36,720 nt of DNA, from the NCBI GenBank assembly GCA_021835845.1, contig JAKBJU010000020.1, positions 1 through 36,720 on the forward strand, read 5' to 3'. The notes below the pieces were generated by a model. The model made no database searches, was not told the origin of the DNA, and saw only the letters and a program-made list of their open reading frames with translations. The stretch is from Pseudomonadota bacterium. Lineage in GTDB: Bacteria > Pseudomonadota > Gammaproteobacteria > Burkholderiales > JABEVD01. This document shows, piece after piece, positions 8,159 to 17,070 of the stretch (the first letter of the stretch is position 1; the number at the start of each line of letters is the position of its first letter). The position numbers and the translations under genes were made by a program.

Positions 8159-8845
8159 TCAATCGGCGGACATCCTGTAGCCCGCCCCTCTCACTGTCTG
8201 AATCATCTCATCGAGACCGCTCTCCTCGAGCGCCTTGCGCAGCCTGCGGATATGCACGTCGACGGTGCGCTCCTCGACGAAAACATGGTCCCCCCAGATC
8301 TGGTCGAGAAACTGGGCGCGCGAATGCACCCTGCCAGGATGTGTCATCAGGAAATGCAGCAGACGGAACTCCGTCGGACCGAGTTCGATGGGCTGGCCGC
8401 CTCCCGTCACTCTGCGGGAAACCGGATCCAGTCTCAGCTCGCCCATGGAAACCATGTCGTCGGTCATCTGCGGCGCGCGCCGCCTCAGCACCGCCTTGAT
8501 TCTCGCAATCAGCTCCCTGGGAGAGAACGGCTTGGTGATGTAATCGTCGGCACCCGTCTCGAGTCCCAGCAACTTGTCCCGTTCGTCGGTTCTTGCCGTC
8601 AGCATGATGATCGGAACCAGCTTCGTCCTTTCGGCAGCCCGCAGCCTTCTCGCCACATCCACCCCGCTCGCCCCGGGCAGCATCCAGTCGAGCAGAATCA
8701 GGTCGGGAAGCTCGTGCTTGATGAGGGAAAAAGCCTGCTCGCCAGTTTCGGCGCAAACGACGCGGTGCCCGGCCAGCTGCAGATTGTAGGTGATCAGCTC
8801 CTGGATAGCGGGCTCGTCTTCGACAACAAGTATGGTTGCAACCAT
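8159..8845 (-). CDS. phoB: Phosphate regulon response regulator
   Basis: This is a 228-residue OmpR/PhoB-type transcription factor. The receiver domain (1-120) has the acidic pair Glu9/Asp10, phospho-acceptor Asp53 (LLDWMLPG), Thr83 and Lys105 (TKPF). The winged-helix domain (about 130-228) carries ELGPTEFRLL and the recognition-helix region RTVDVHIRRLRKAL. It controls genes for phosphate uptake, with PhoR as partner. ATG 8845 is preceded by GAGG at about 7 bases. It is the first gene of the minus-strand series; its upstream gap is shared with the divergent ubi operon. Confidence 0.95.
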   Translation of the reverse strand: MVATILVVEDEPAIQELITYNLQLAGHRVVCAETGEQAFSLIKHELPDLILLDWMLPGASGVDVARRLRAAERTKLVPIIMLTARTDERDKLLGLETGADDYITKPFSPRELIARIKAVLRRRAPQMTDDMVSMGELRLDPVSRRVTGGGQPIELGPTEFRLLHFLMTHPGRVHSRAQFLDQIWGDHVFVEERTVDVHIRRLRKALEESGLDEMIQTVRGAGYRMSAD

Positions 8846-8861
8846 CGTCAGCCTCTATTGA

Positions 8862-8890
8862 ATTTTAACTTTGCAATGTTATTCAGCCAA
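8862..8890 (-). promoter_or_regulatory. Candidate promoter for phoBR
   Basis: On the minus strand TTGGCT (8890-8885, 4/6) is followed by 17 bases and TAAAAT (8867-8862, 5/6). Predicted start is near 8855, about 10 bases before phoB. A single half-site resembling a Pho box (CTGTCAC, 8909-8903) lies upstream, but the second repeat is not recognisable. Confidence 0.4.
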
Positions 8891-8911
8891 TATTGCGACA
8901 TTGTGACAGGT

Positions 8912-8939
8912 TTGAGTTTCGATGCGGCTGGTTTATGAT
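8912..8939 (+). promoter_or_regulatory. Candidate promoter for the DUF971-ubi operon
   Basis: TTGAGT (8912-8917, 4/6) is followed by 16 bases and TATGAT (8934-8939, 5/6). The predicted start is near 8946, about 22 bases before the first gene of the plus-strand operon. It sits back-to-back with the phoB promoter in a 122-base divergent gap. Confidence 0.45.
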
Positions 8940-8967
8940 ATAGGATCACGCGGAATCTAGGAATGCC

Positions 8968-9342
8968 ATGGCCGGACTGGAAAAAGACACCCCCTCTCCC
9001 ACGGAGATCAGGCTGCACAAAAAATCCCGTTTTCTGGAGATCGCCTTCTCGGACGGCAAGACCTTTTCCCTCCCTTTCGAATTCTTGAGAGTCTACTCTC
9101 CTTCAGCCGAAGTCCGCGGTCACGGCCCAGGGCAGGAAGTGCTGCAGACCGGGAAGAGGGACGTGGACATCGAGAACATGGAGCCGGTGGGACGCTATGC
9201 CCTGCAGATCACCTTCTCCGACGGGCACGATACCGGCATTTATTCCTGGGACCTGCTTCACGATTACGGGATCAACCAGGAAAAGCTCTGGCAGGATTAC
9301 CTGAAGCGCCTCTCCGAGGCCGGCGCGAGCAGGGAGTCCTGA
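8968..9342 (+). CDS. DUF971 (gamma-butyrobetaine hydroxylase N-like) protein
   Basis: This is a 124-residue small soluble protein of the DUF971 family. The same domain forms the N-terminus of gamma-butyrobetaine hydroxylase and the C-terminus of HCF101-type P-loop proteins. Family features visible are [20 protein letters not shown] near the start, [19 protein letters not shown], and the later repeat of the same fold, [21 protein letters not shown]. The biochemical role of stand-alone members is not settled. It is the first gene of an operon with ubiE, ubiJ and ubiB; only one base separates its stop from the ubiE ATG, so a connection to ubiquinone synthesis is suggested by context alone. Confidence 0.9.
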   Translation: MAGLEKDTPSPTEIRLHKKSRFLEIAFSDGKTFSLPFEFLRVYSPSAEVRGHGPGQEVLQTGKRDVDIENMEPVGRYALQITFSDGHDTGIYSWDLLHDYGINQEKLWQDYLKRLSEAGASRES

Positions 9343-9343
9343 C

Positions 9344-10078
9344 ATGAAGAAAACCACCCATTTCGGGTTCAAGACCGTCGAGGAAGAAGAAAAAGCCCGC
9401 AAGGTCGCCGACGTTTTCGATTCCGTGGCGAGCCGCTACGACCTGATGAACGACCTGATGTCCGCCGGGATGCACCGCCTCTGGAAAGCCTTCACTATCG
9501 GACTCTCCGGGGTCGGCCCGGGCGCCAGGGTGCTCGACATCGCCGGCGGCACCGCCGACCTCAGCCTCAAATTCGCCGAAAAAGTCGGCCCCGAAGGGCG
9601 GGTATTCCTCACCGACATCAACAATGCGATGCTCGGAAGGGGGCGCGATCGCATGCTCGACCATGGCTTCAGGATGGACGCAGTACAGTGCGACGCGGAA
9701 AAACTCCCTTTCAGGTCGAACTACTTCGACTGCACGACCGTCGCTTTCGGGCTCAGGAACATGACCCACAAGGATACGGCGCTGAAGGAGATGTACCGGG
9801 TGCTGCGCCCGGGCGGAAAACTGATGGTGCTGGAGTTTTCCAAAGTATGGAAGCCGCTGCAGGGCGCTTACGACTTCTACTCCTTCAAGGTGCTGCCTTT
9901 CATGGGGCAGCTCGTCGCAAACGACTCCGAAAGCTACCGCTATCTCGCCGAGTCGATCAGAATGCATCCCTCGCAAGAGGACTTGAAGGCGATGATGGAG
10001 GAAGCCGGGTTCGAGCGCGTCGATTACTACAATCTGAGCGCAGGGGTGGTCGCGCTGCATGTGGGCCACAAACTCTGA
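9344..10078 (+). CDS. ubiE: Ubiquinone/menaquinone C-methyltransferase
   Basis: This is a 244-residue SAM-dependent methyltransferase that adds the ring C-methyl group in ubiquinone (and menaquinone) synthesis. The family signature [17 protein letters not shown] lies at 24-40, SAM motif I ([14 protein letters not shown]) at 61-74, and the later signature [22 protein letters not shown] is complete. The C-terminal [16 protein letters not shown] is also typical. The ATG follows the DUF971 stop by one base, and the stop abuts the ubiJ ATG directly (TGAATG), indicating tight coupling. Confidence 0.97.
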   Translation: MKKTTHFGFKTVEEEEKARKVADVFDSVASRYDLMNDLMSAGMHRLWKAFTIGLSGVGPGARVLDIAGGTADLSLKFAEKVGPEGRVFLTDINNAMLGRGRDRMLDHGFRMDAVQCDAEKLPFRSNYFDCTTVAFGLRNMTHKDTALKEMYRVLRPGGKLMVLEFSKVWKPLQGAYDFYSFKVLPFMGQLVANDSESYRYLAESIRMHPSQEDLKAMMEEAGFERVDYYNLSAGVVALHVGHKL

Positions 10079-10639
10079 ATGCTGAACAACCCCTTGATTT
10101 CAGCCATCAATCACCTGCTTCAAACCGAATCCTGGGCAAGAGAAGCTCTCGCCCCCCATACGGGAAAATCGGCGCGACTCTCCCTTCCTCCCGTCGACCT
10201 CGACATCACCGTACTGCCGGACGGCAGGCTGGCTGCAGCCGAAGGCGATCCGGAAACCCGGATCAGGGCCACCCCTTTCGCGCTGATCAAGTCGCTGGAG
10301 GGTGAAATGGCCGAAATCGGCATCGAAGGAGACGTGGCATTTGCAAAAGCCCTGAGCTTCCTGCTCAGGAACCTCAGGTGGGATTACGAAGCGGATCTGG
10401 CCAGATTGACCGGGGACATTCTCGCGCACAGGATCGCCGGCGCAGCGAGCGCACTTTTTTCCTGGCAGAAAAAGGCGGCATGGAATCTGTTGGGAAATCT
10501 TGCCGAATACTGGACCGAGGAGCGCCCCCTTCTCGCGAAATCGGGCGACATCGCGAGGTTCCTGGGGGATGTGGATGCCATCAGGGACGATGCGGCGCGC
10601 CTCGAAAAGCGGATCGAGAAACTGGAAGGCCGTTCTTGA
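10079..10639 (+). CDS. ubiJ: Ubiquinone biosynthesis accessory factor, SCP2 domain
   Basis: This is a 186-residue protein with an N-terminal SCP2-like lipid-binding domain (about 15-110) and a helical C-terminus rich in charged residues that probably forms a coiled coil (about 150-186, [15 protein letters not shown]). UbiJ helps the cytosolic ubiquinone-synthesis complex handle hydrophobic intermediates. Sequence conservation is modest, so the name relies heavily on its place between ubiE and ubiB, which is the classical ubiE-ubiJ-ubiB order. Its ATG directly follows the ubiE stop, and its stop overlaps the ubiB TTG start. Confidence 0.88.
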   Translation: MLNNPLISAINHLLQTESWAREALAPHTGKSARLSLPPVDLDITVLPDGRLAAAEGDPETRIRATPFALIKSLEGEMAEIGIEGDVAFAKALSFLLRNLRWDYEADLARLTGDILAHRIAGAASALFSWQKKAAWNLLGNLAEYWTEERPLLAKSGDIARFLGDVDAIRDDAARLEKRIEKLEGRS

Positions 10640-12153
10640 GAGTCCTGCGCCTACTGAAAATATTCCGCATCGGCTTCATCTTCGGCCTGGACGAATTTCT
10701 GCTCGCCCACCCCGAAGCTTCCCGCCTCAGGCACCTCGTCAACACGATATTCTTCTTCAGGAACCTGAATTCCCCGCGGGCGATCCGGCTGAGACAGGCG
10801 CTCGAGAGGCTGGGGCCCATTTTCGTCAAGTTCGGACAGGCCCTGTCGACGAGGCGGGATCTCCTTCCCGCGGACATCGCCGACGAACTGGCCAAGCTCC
10901 AGGACAGGGTTCCGCCCTTTGCCTCGAAGCTCGCCCTGGCCGAGATCGAACGCGCCTACGGCAAGCCCTGGGACAAGATCTTCGAATCCTTCGATCCCGT
11001 GCCGGTGGCAAGCGCATCGATCGCCCAGGTGCATTTCGCGACCCTGCCGGGCGGCCGCGAAGTCGCCGTCAAGATATTGCGTCCCGGAATGCTCGGGGTG
11101 ATCGCGAACGATATCGCGCTCATGGACATCGCGGCAGGATTGATCGAGAAGCTGTGGGCGGACGGCAAAAGGCTCAAGCCCAGGGAGGTCGTCGCGGAAT
11201 TCTCCAAGCATCTTTACGACGAGCTCGACCTGATGCGGGAAGCGGCGAGCGCGAGCCAGCTGAGGCGAAACTTCGCAGGTTCCCCGCTCCTCATCGTGCC
11301 GGAAGTGTACTGGGACTATTGCACCACATCGGTCATGGTGATGGAGCGCATGACGGGAACGCCGATCAGCCAGATCGATACCCTGCGCGAGCTCTCGATA
11401 GATATCCCGAAACTCGCGAGCATGGGAGTCGAGATATTCTTCACCCAGGTTTTCCGGGACGGCTTCTTCCATGCCGACATGCATCCGGGAAACATTTTTG
11501 TATCCGCCCGGGGGCAATACATCGCGCTCGATTTCGGCATCATGGGAACCCTGACGGACGAGGACAAGAACTATCTCGCGCAGAACTTTCTCGCCTTTTT
11601 CCAGCGCGATTACAGGCGTGTCGCCCAGGCGCACATCGATGCCGGATGGGCGCCCAAGAACACGCGCGTGGACGAATTCGAAGCGGCGATAAGGGCGGTT
11701 TGCGAACCGATCTTCGACAGGCCGCTCAAGGACATTTCATTCGGAAAGGTGCTCCTCTCCCTTTTCCAGACATCCCGCCGGTTCAACGTCGAGATCCAGC
11801 CCCAGCTGGTGCTGCTGCAAAAAACCCTGCTCAACATAGAAGGCCTCGGAAGGCAGCTCGACCCGGACCTCGATCTCTGGAAAACCGCCAAGCCCTTCCT
11901 CGAAAAATGGATGAGCGAGCAGGTCGGGTGGCGCGGGTTCGTCAATGCCGTCAGGACGGAGGGTCCCAACTGGGGGGCGATGATTCCGCAAATTCCACGC
12001 CTTGTCCACAGGGCGCTCGTTGAGAACAGGCTGGAGCCGCTCGAAGCCGAACTGCGCACGCTGGTTCGCTTGCAGAAAAGCCGGAATCGCCTGCTGTTCA
12101 TCGCAACCCTGCTGCTCGCGACCCTGATCGCCTGGCAGATTTATTCCGGCTAG
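10636..12153 (+). CDS. ubiB: Ubiquinone biosynthesis ATPase/kinase-like protein UbiB
   Basis: This is a 505-residue member of the ABC1/ADCK/UbiB atypical kinase family, required for ubiquinone synthesis. The KxGQ motif reads KFGQ (about 65-68). The Ala-rich loop [11 protein letters not shown] replaces the usual P-loop. [10 protein letters not shown] carries the ATP-binding Lys, and the catalytic and metal motifs are [11 protein letters not shown] and [10 protein letters not shown]-terminal hydrophobic anchor ends the protein. The frame stays open far upstream. I choose TTG 10636 because it overlaps the ubiJ stop (TTGA), has GGAAGG 7 bases before it, and gives the normal family N-terminus. The stop TAG lies in a CTAG shared with the stop of rsmI. 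Confidence 0.95.
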   Translation: MRVLRLLKIFRIGFIFGLDEFLLAHPEASRLRHLVNTIFFFRNLNSPRAIRLRQALERLGPIFVKFGQALSTRRDLLPADIADELAKLQDRVPPFASKLALAEIERAYGKPWDKIFESFDPVPVASASIAQVHFATLPGGREVAVKILRPGMLGVIANDIALMDIAAGLIEKLWADGKRLKPREVVAEFSKHLYDELDLMREAASASQLRRNFAGSPLLIVPEVYWDYCTTSVMVMERMTGTPISQIDTLRELSIDIPKLASMGVEIFFTQVFRDGFFHADMHPGNIFVSARGQYIALDFGIMGTLTDEDKNYLAQNFLAFFQRDYRRVAQAHIDAGWAPKNTRVDEFEAAIRAVCEPIFDRPLKDISFGKVLLSLFQTSRRFNVEIQPQLVLLQKTLLNIEGLGRQLDPDLDLWKTAKPFLEKWMSEQVGWRGFVNAVRTEGPNWGAMIPQIPRLVHRALVENRLEPLEAELRTLVRLQKSRNRLLFIATLLLATLIAWQIYSG

Positions 12154-13004
12154 GGCGGCCCGCGCCACTCCAGGGCAAGCTCGTAAAGCGAATTCCTGTT
12201 TTCCCCGCTGATTCGCGCAGCGAGCTTTACCGCCTGGGCAAGCGGAAGATCGGGCAGCAGTATTTCCAGCACTCTTTTTGCCTCTTCCGATATTCCCTCC
12301 TGCTTCACGGAATGCGCCCCTTCCACGATGACGACGAATTCCCCCCTCTGCTGCGAGGAAAGCCACTGCCCCGCCTCCCCCAGGCGGCAGGCATGGATGG
12401 TCTCGTACAGTTTGGTGAGCTCTCTCGCGAAAACGACGGTGCGCTCCGCCCCCAGGATATCCGAAAGGTCGCCGGCCAGATCCATGATCCTGTGAGGGGC
12501 CTCGAAAAACACCAGGGCCTGGGGAAGTATTTTCAGAGATTCGAGCGCCTTTTTTCTCGCAGCGCTCTTTGCCGGAAGAAAGCCGCAGAAGAGAAAGCCG
12601 TTCTCGCTCATGCCGGAAGCCGAAAGCGCCGTGATCGCGGCACTGGGGCCGGGGATGGGCAGGACATCGAAGCCTGCATTCCTGGCCGATGCCACCAGAT
12701 GGGAACCGGGATCGGAAATCGCCGGGGTTCCGGCATCGCTCACCAGGGCAACCTGCTTTCCATCGCCGAGGTACGCCAGAACAGCCTCGCTTTTTTCCCG
12801 TTCGTTGTGCTGATGCAACGAAACCAGCCGTACCGAAATGCCATAATGCTTCAGCAGACCGGAAGTGGTCCGCGTGTCCTCTGCCGCGACCACGTCGACG
12901 CTCTTCAGGATATCCAGCGCTCTCAGGGTGATGTCTCGCAGGTTCCCGATCGGCGTGGCCACCACATATAATGTCCCTTTAGCGTCGGGAGATGTCATGT
13001 TCAT
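12150..13004 (-). CDS. rsmI: 16S rRNA 2'-O-methyltransferase (C1402)
   Basis: This is a 284-residue tetrapyrrole-methylase-fold enzyme that methylates the ribose of C1402 in 16S rRNA, in the ribosome P site. Family motifs are [19 protein letters not shown] (about 12-30), [32 protein letters not shown] and FEAPHRI. Start ATG 13004 has no ribosome site, and a TATAGT sits 6 bases upstream, so the transcript may be leaderless; ATG 12998 is an alternative. It is divergent from yraN and convergent with ubiB (stops overlap by 4 bases). The rsmI/yraN neighbourhood matches the enterobacterial one. Confidence 0.96.
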   Translation of the reverse strand: MNMTSPDAKGTLYVVATPIGNLRDITLRALDILKSVDVVAAEDTRTTSGLLKHYGISVRLVSLHQHNEREKSEAVLAYLGDGKQVALVSDAGTPAISDPGSHLVASARNAGFDVLPIPGPSAAITALSASGMSENGFLFCGFLPAKSAARKKALESLKILPQALVFFEAPHRIMDLAGDLSDILGAERTVVFARELTKLYETIHACRLGEAGQWLSSQQRGEFVVIVEGAHSVKQEGISEEAKRVLEILLPDLPLAQAVKLAARISGENRNSLYELALEWRGPP

Positions 13005-13010
13005 TGCGAC

Positions 13011-13039
13011 ACTATACGGCAGCAGTTTTCCCTTTTCCA
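13011..13039 (-). promoter_or_regulatory. Candidate leaderless promoter of rsmI
   Basis: On the minus strand TATAGT (13016-13011, 5/6) follows TGGAAA (13039-13034, 4/6) by 17 bases. The predicted start at about 13004 coincides with the A of the rsmI ATG, and there is no Shine-Dalgarno. Confidence 0.35.
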
Positions 13040-13040
13040 G

Positions 13041-13403
13041 ATGAAAAGGGGAGAGGATGCCGAATCTGCCGCATTATCCTTCCTGGAAGGACAGGGACTC
13101 GATCTGCTCGAAAGAAACTACCGCTGCCGCATGGGCGAGATCGACCTCGTCATGAAGGAAGACAGCACGCTCGTCTTCGTCGAAGTCAGACAGCGCTCGA
13201 GTCCCGACTTCGGCGGAGCGGAGGAAAGCATCACCCCGGCCAAGCAGAAAAGAATTCTGGCCGCGGCGAAACACTATCTGATGCGATTCGAACCCGTGCC
13301 GGATTGCCGTTTCGATGCGGTGCTCTTCGGCGAAACCGGCAAACCCGAATGGATCAGGAATGCATTCCTCGAGCAAGATGGCAGCGCCGCCCGTTTCAGG
13401 TAA
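13041..13403 (+). CDS. yraN: YraN/UPF0102 nuclease-fold protein
   Basis: This is a 120-residue UPF0102 protein with the restriction-endonuclease-like fold. The conserved block is NYRCRMGEIDLVMKEDSTLV followed by FVEVRQRSS (about 26-54), including the Glu, Asp and Glu of the predicted metal site; the last motif residue is Arg in EVR rather than Lys. The C-terminal block RFDAVLFGE is also typical. Function is unproven in most bacteria. ATG 13041 is the natural start. Its stop codon TAA lies inside a TAAAAT that could act as the -10 box for the next gene. Confidence 0.92.
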   Translation: MKRGEDAESAALSFLEGQGLDLLERNYRCRMGEIDLVMKEDSTLVFVEVRQRSSPDFGGAEESITPAKQKRILAAAKHYLMRFEPVPDCRFDAVLFGETGKPEWIRNAFLEQDGSAARFR

Positions 13404-13433
13404 AATGCCACCATCGAATGCCGAACGCGGACC

Positions 13434-14024
13434 ATGAACCTGATCCAGAGAATCACCTCGACTTTCACCGAAAGCGCCAACCTCAAGCTGGAAATCATGG
13501 GCCAGCTCGCGACTCCCATCGCGGCTGCAGCCGAACGCATGCAGCAGTGCCTGATGGAAGACGGAAAGATCCTCTCCTGCGGAAACGGCGGATCCGCAGC
13601 CGATGCCCAGCATTTCGCGGCAGAACTCCTGAACCGCTTCGAAATGGAGCGCCCCGGGCTTGCGGCTTTCTGCCTGACCTGCGATTCCTCCACGCTCACT
13701 GCCATCGCAAACGACTATGACTATTCGCAGGTTTTTTCCAAGCAGGTCGCCGCGCTCGGCAGACCGAAGGATTTGCTGCTCGCCATATCGACCAGCGGGA
13801 GTTCGCGGAGCGTCGTGGAAGCCGTTTCCGCCGCCCACGACCTGAAGATGGGAGTCGTCGCGCTCACCGGGCATTCGGGAGGCGTGATCTCGGAAATCCT
13901 GCAGCCGGAAGACATCCACATCTGCGTACCTTCAAGCAGCACTGCACGCATCCAGGAAGTCCATATACTCGCATTGCACTGCCTGTGCGACGCGATCGAT
14001 TGTCTTTTATTGGGAGTCGAATAA
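13434..14024 (+). CDS. gmhA: SIS-domain phosphoheptose isomerase / DiaA-type protein
   Basis: This is a 196-residue SIS-domain protein. GmhA converts sedoheptulose 7-phosphate to D-glycero-D-manno-heptose 7-phosphate for LPS; its relative DiaA binds DnaA. The phosphosugar site GNGGSAADAQHFAAEL is at 50-65, and STSGSS follows at about 119-124. By position (yraN-X-dolP) and by sequence (RFEMERP, LTAIANDY) it resembles DiaA. However, Glu64 and His182 correspond to the GmhA catalytic Glu65 and His180, which as I recall are Ser and Asn in DiaA. The next-but-one gene is an LPS heptose gene. I favour an active isomerase, with DiaA function also possible. The stop overlaps the dolP start by one base. 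Confidence 0.88.
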   Translation: MNLIQRITSTFTESANLKLEIMGQLATPIAAAAERMQQCLMEDGKILSCGNGGSAADAQHFAAELLNRFEMERPGLAAFCLTCDSSTLTAIANDYDYSQVFSKQVAALGRPKDLLLAISTSGSSRSVVEAVSAAHDLKMGVVALTGHSGGVISEILQPEDIHICVPSSSTARIQEVHILALHCLCDAIDCLLLGVE

Positions 14025-14584
14025 TGCGCAAATTCTGCTGGATCCTCCTCGCCCCGCTGCTCCTTTCGGGCTGCTTTCCCGTCGTTGCAACAGGCGTCGG
14101 CGCCGGCGCGCTGATGGCCGCGGATCGCCGCACCAGCGGGGCCTACATCGACGATGAAGGGATCGAGCTGAAAGCAGGAAACCGCATCAGCGATGAATTC
14201 AAGGATCAGGTGCATGTCAACGTGACCAGCTACAACAGGAGCGTTCTCCTGACCGGGGAAGTGCCCTCCCAGGATGCCAAGAACAGGGTGGAGCAGATCG
14301 CAAGAAGCGTGGAAAATGTCCGCTCGATCACCGACGAACTCGGCATCATGCCCAACAGCTCCTTCAGTTCGAGAAGCAGCGACACCCTGATCACGACGAA
14401 AATCAAGGGGCAGCTTCTCGACGGCAAGACGGTGCCGGCCAACGTCGTGAAGGTCGTCACCGAGCGCGGGACCGTATATCTGCTCGGCATCGTCTCCCAC
14501 AAGGAAGGCGATGCGGCGACACAACTGGCAAGCAAGACTGGCGGGGTCATGAAAGTCGTCGATCTTTTCGAATATACCGACTGA
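14024..14584 (+). CDS. dolP: Outer-membrane lipoprotein with two BON domains
   Basis: This is a 186-residue lipoprotein. The signal peptide ([17 protein letters not shown]) ends in a lipobox with Cys17 as the lipidated residue. Two BON domains follow, about 50-115 and 120-186, which bind anionic phospholipid in the outer membrane. DolP (YraP) helps maintain outer-membrane integrity. The start is ATG 14024, overlapping the preceding stop by one base (TAATG); a longer frame upstream would bury the signal peptide. The stop overlaps the next ATG by one base (TGATG). Gene order yraN-gmhA/diaA-dolP matches enterobacteria. Confidence 0.92.
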   Translation: MRKFCWILLAPLLLSGCFPVVATGVGAGALMAADRRTSGAYIDDEGIELKAGNRISDEFKDQVHVNVTSYNRSVLLTGEVPSQDAKNRVEQIARSVENVRSITDELGIMPNSSFSSRSSDTLITTKIKGQLLDGKTVPANVVKVVTERGTVYLLGIVSHKEGDAATQLASKTGGVMKVVDLFEYTD

Positions 14585-15069
14585 TGACGCCTCCCGACTT
14601 CGAGAGGAAGCTGTGCAATCCTGACGAAATTCGAGGCAGGGTCGCCGCGCTCGACCGGCCGCTCGTCTTCACCAACGGCTGCTTCGACATCCTGCACCGG
14701 GGGCATGTCTCCTACCTCGCCCAGGCAAAATCCCTGGGGAAAAGCCTCTTGGTCGGAGTGAACAGCGACGATTCGGTGAGAAGGCTGGGAAAGGGCGGCG
14801 ACCGTCCGGTCAATCCTCTCGCCGACCGCATGGCGGTGCTCGCCGCGCTCGAAAGCGTGGATCTGGTGACCTGGTTCGGGGAAGACACGCCGCTCGAACT
14901 GATCCTCGCATGCAAACCGGATGTGCTGGTGAAAGGCGGCGACTGGAAAACAGCGGACATCGTCGGGGGGAAGGAAGTGGCCTCCTGGGGGGGAAGCGTC
15001 CATTCCATTCCTTTCATTTTCGAAAGATCGACAACCGCCCTCCTGGGCCGCATCCGCAATTCGACCTGA
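14584..15069 (+). CDS. rfaE2: ADP-heptose synthase, adenylyltransferase domain only
   Basis: This is a 161-residue nucleotidyltransferase equal to the C-terminal half of HldE. It transfers AMP to D-glycero-beta-D-manno-heptose 1-phosphate to make ADP-heptose for LPS inner core. The motif [17 protein letters not shown] (29-45) contains HRGH at 38-41, and the second motif VKGGDW and [16 protein letters not shown] are complete. The kinase half (HldA-like) is not in the window and must be a separate gene, as is common in betaproteobacteria. The start overlaps the dolP stop by one base. Confidence 0.94.
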   Translation: MTPPDFERKLCNPDEIRGRVAALDRPLVFTNGCFDILHRGHVSYLAQAKSLGKSLLVGVNSDDSVRRLGKGGDRPVNPLADRMAVLAALESVDLVTWFGEDTPLELILACKPDVLVKGGDWKTADIVGGKEVASWGGSVHSIPFIFERSTTALLGRIRNST

Positions 15070-15078
15070 AGCGCCGCC

Positions 15079-16140
15079 ATGAGCATGCCGCGCGGCACGA
15101 AACTGGCTTTCTACCTGGCGCTCGCCAACATCCTCATCATCGTTTTCGCCAGCCTCTATCCCTTCTCCGGCTGGCGCGACCCCGGCATAGCCGCGCTTTC
15201 CTTCCTGTCTAGGCCCCTGCTGAAACATGTGCTTCCGGGAGACCTGCTGATCAATTTCTCGGCCTATATTCCGCTCGGCTTTTTAATCTCCATGGCAGCC
15301 CTTTCCCGGTTCCGGCATGCGGGCGCGCTTATCGTCTCCGCACTGTTCTGCTGCCTGTTGAGCCTTGCCATGGAGTCGATGCAGATGTACCTGCCTGCCA
15401 GGGTCGCCTCCGGCCTCGACTGGCTCGCCAACAGCTGCGGCGGAATGATCGGGGCACTCGTCGCCCTGCGCACATGGCGCCTGCCCATTTTCGACATCCA
15501 CCTGGCGAAGTTCAGGGATGCGTGGATTCTTCATGGCAATGCAGGGGACGCCGGAATCGCGCTCATCGCGCTCTGGCTGTTCACCCAGGTCAACCCCTCG
15601 CTTCCCCTGATGGGCAGCTGGGTTCTCGACGAGGGACCGCTGCTGCAGCGCCTCTTCTCCCCCCACCATTTCAGCCCCGTCGAGGCGGGCTCGATCACGC
15701 TCAATCTGCTGTCTTTCGGACTGGTCGCTTCCCTGATGCTGCGCCCCGAGCGGACGAAGGTGGTGCCCGTCGTGCTGGCGCTTTTTCTGGCCATACTGAT
15801 CAAATCGGCCATGGCCGGCTTCCTGCTCAAGCCAGATGTTTTTTTCGCCTGGGCGAACCAGGAAGCGATCGTCGGCGTCGCAACGGGGCTTTCCCTTGTT
15901 TTCGCGCTCAGAAATTTCCCGCAGCGAAGTCGCGCGGCCATCGCGGCAGCGGCGATCCTCGCCCAGATCGCATTCACCGGCCTCACGCCGGACATCGCCT
16001 CCCCGGCTTCAGAACTTTTCCTCTTCGACTGGAAATACGGGCAGCTCATCACCCTGAGCGGCGCCACTTCCTTTCTCGCAAAGCTCTGGCCATACCTCGC
16101 ACTGGCCTACCTCGGCTTCATCTATCGCAGGCGGGTATGA
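15079..16140 (+). CDS. VanZ-family membrane protein
   Basis: This is a 353-residue polytopic membrane protein with a VanZ-like N-terminal domain. Recognisable features are ASLYPFSGWR after the first helix, DLLINFSAYIPLGFLI, SLAMESMQMYLPAR and DWLANSCGGMIGALVAL. Beyond residue 150 there are about five more hydrophobic helices not present in short VanZ proteins. VanZ gives low-level teicoplanin resistance in some Gram-positives; the role of Gram-negative members is unknown. It follows rfaE2 by 9 bases, so co-transcription with LPS genes is likely. ATG 15079 is chosen; ATG 15085 is equally possible. Confidence 0.88.
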   Translation: MSMPRGTKLAFYLALANILIIVFASLYPFSGWRDPGIAALSFLSRPLLKHVLPGDLLINFSAYIPLGFLISMAALSRFRHAGALIVSALFCCLLSLAMESMQMYLPARVASGLDWLANSCGGMIGALVALRTWRLPIFDIHLAKFRDAWILHGNAGDAGIALIALWLFTQVNPSLPLMGSWVLDEGPLLQRLFSPHHFSPVEAGSITLNLLSFGLVASLMLRPERTKVVPVVLALFLAILIKSAMAGFLLKPDVFFAWANQEAIVGVATGLSLVFALRNFPQRSRAAIAAAAILAQIAFTGLTPDIASPASELFLFDWKYGQLITLSGATSFLAKLWPYLALAYLGFIYRRRV

Positions 16141-16167
16141 GATAATCGCAGTTTTGGGTATCGGAAA

Positions 16168-16470
16168 ATGGGCCATTACGACAAGCATGTCTTTTTCTGC
16201 CTCAACCAGAGGGAAGCCGGGGAAGACTGCTGCAACAGTTTCGATGCGACCGCCATGCGCCTGCACACCAAGGAGAGGATCAAGTCGCTGGGGCTGGACG
16301 GAAAGATCAGGATCAATGCGGCAGGCTGCCTCGGCCGCTGCGGGGAAGGCCCGGTTATCGTCGTCTACCCGGAGGAAACCTGGTACACCTATGTCGACCG
16401 TGACGATATCGACGAAATCATCGATTCCCATCTGGTCGGGAACCGCGTCGTTTCCAGGCTGAAAATCTGA
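16168..16470 (+). CDS. Thioredoxin-like [2Fe-2S] ferredoxin
   Basis: This is a 100-residue thioredoxin-fold 2Fe-2S protein. Cluster ligands are Cys11 (FFCLNQ), Cys21/Cys22 and the C-x3-C motif in AAGCLGRCGEGP. The C-terminal pattern of a WYTYVDRDDIDEIIDSHL-like helix is standard for the family, which is related to the NuoE domain. Such proteins are generic low-potential electron carriers; the partner is unknown. It begins 27 bases after the VanZ gene (a GATAAT lies just after that stop, 16141-16146) and overlaps the following hydrolase by one base (TGATG). Confidence 0.9.
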   Translation: MGHYDKHVFFCLNQREAGEDCCNSFDATAMRLHTKERIKSLGLDGKIRINAAGCLGRCGEGPVIVVYPEETWYTYVDRDDIDEIIDSHLVGNRVVSRLKI

Positions 16471-17069
16471 TGGAACAATACAGGTTCGAAGCCCAAGGAC
16501 CCGCTGGAAAGATCGAAGCCCACGCCTATGACCCGGGGAAGAAAAGGGGCATCGCGCTCATTGCCCATCCCCACCCCCTGTTCGGCGGAACCATGGACAA
16601 CAAGGTGGCCCAGACGCTGGCAAAATCCTTTCTCGAGCTGGGCTACCTTTCGGTGCGCTTCAATTTCAGGGGGGTGGGGGCAAGCTCGGGGACCTACGAC
16701 GAGGGCATCGGAGAAACCGAGGATGCCCTCGCCCTGCTGGAGTTTCTGAAACGCCGCGAGGGGGATATTCCCCTCGCGCTCGCCGGCTTTTCCTTCGGCG
16801 GCTTCGTCCAGGCGAAGGTGGCGAACAGAATCGAAGCCGAGAAAGTCGCACTCGTCGCCCCTGCAGTGGGGAAATACGACGTGCCGGAAGTGAAGCAGGA
16901 TCTGCTTCTTATCCACGGGGAAGAGGACGAAGTGATCCCGCTTTCCGACCTCTTCGAATGGGCGCGCCCGCAGGGGCATGCCGTGACCGTGCTTCCGGGG
17001 GCGGGCCATTTCTTCCACGGCAGGCTCGCCCAGCTCAAGAAAATCGTGGTCGATTCTTTCAAGGACTGA
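16470..17069 (+). CDS. Alpha/beta hydrolase of the dienelactone-hydrolase-like group
   Basis: This is a 199-residue serine hydrolase. The oxyanion region HPHPLFGGTMDNKVAQTL is near residues 32-49. The nucleophile elbow is GFSFGG, with Ser as nucleophile near residue 109. A candidate acid is in LLIHGEEDEVIPL, and a terminal His lies in GAGHFFHG, giving a full triad. It lacks a signal peptide and is probably cytoplasmic. Substrate is unknown; family members are often annotated only as alpha/beta hydrolase. It is coupled to the upstream ferredoxin by a one-base overlap, and hemJ follows after one base. Confidence 0.88.
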   Translation: MEQYRFEAQGPAGKIEAHAYDPGKKRGIALIAHPHPLFGGTMDNKVAQTLAKSFLELGYLSVRFNFRGVGASSGTYDEGIGETEDALALLEFLKRREGDIPLALAGFSFGGFVQAKVANRIEAEKVALVAPAVGKYDVPEVKQDLLLIHGEEDEVIPLSDLFEWARPQGHAVTVLPGAGHFFHGRLAQLKKIVVDSFKD

Positions 17070-17070
17070 C

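Noticed and set aside
8891-8910. Pho box upstream of phoB
   Set aside because: Only one half-site (CTGTCAC on the minus strand) matches; the expected second direct repeat 11 bases on does not. Kept only as a remark under the phoB promoter.
10500-12023. Plus-strand open frame of 507 codons in another frame of ubiB
   Set aside because: Composition (Arg, Pro, Gly, Ala runs) is typical of an out-of-frame reading; ubiB in the correct frame has all family motifs.
12992-13720. Plus-strand open frame of 242 codons overlapping yraN and gmhA
   Set aside because: It is out of frame with both genes, each of which has clear family motifs; the product is Arg-rich noise.
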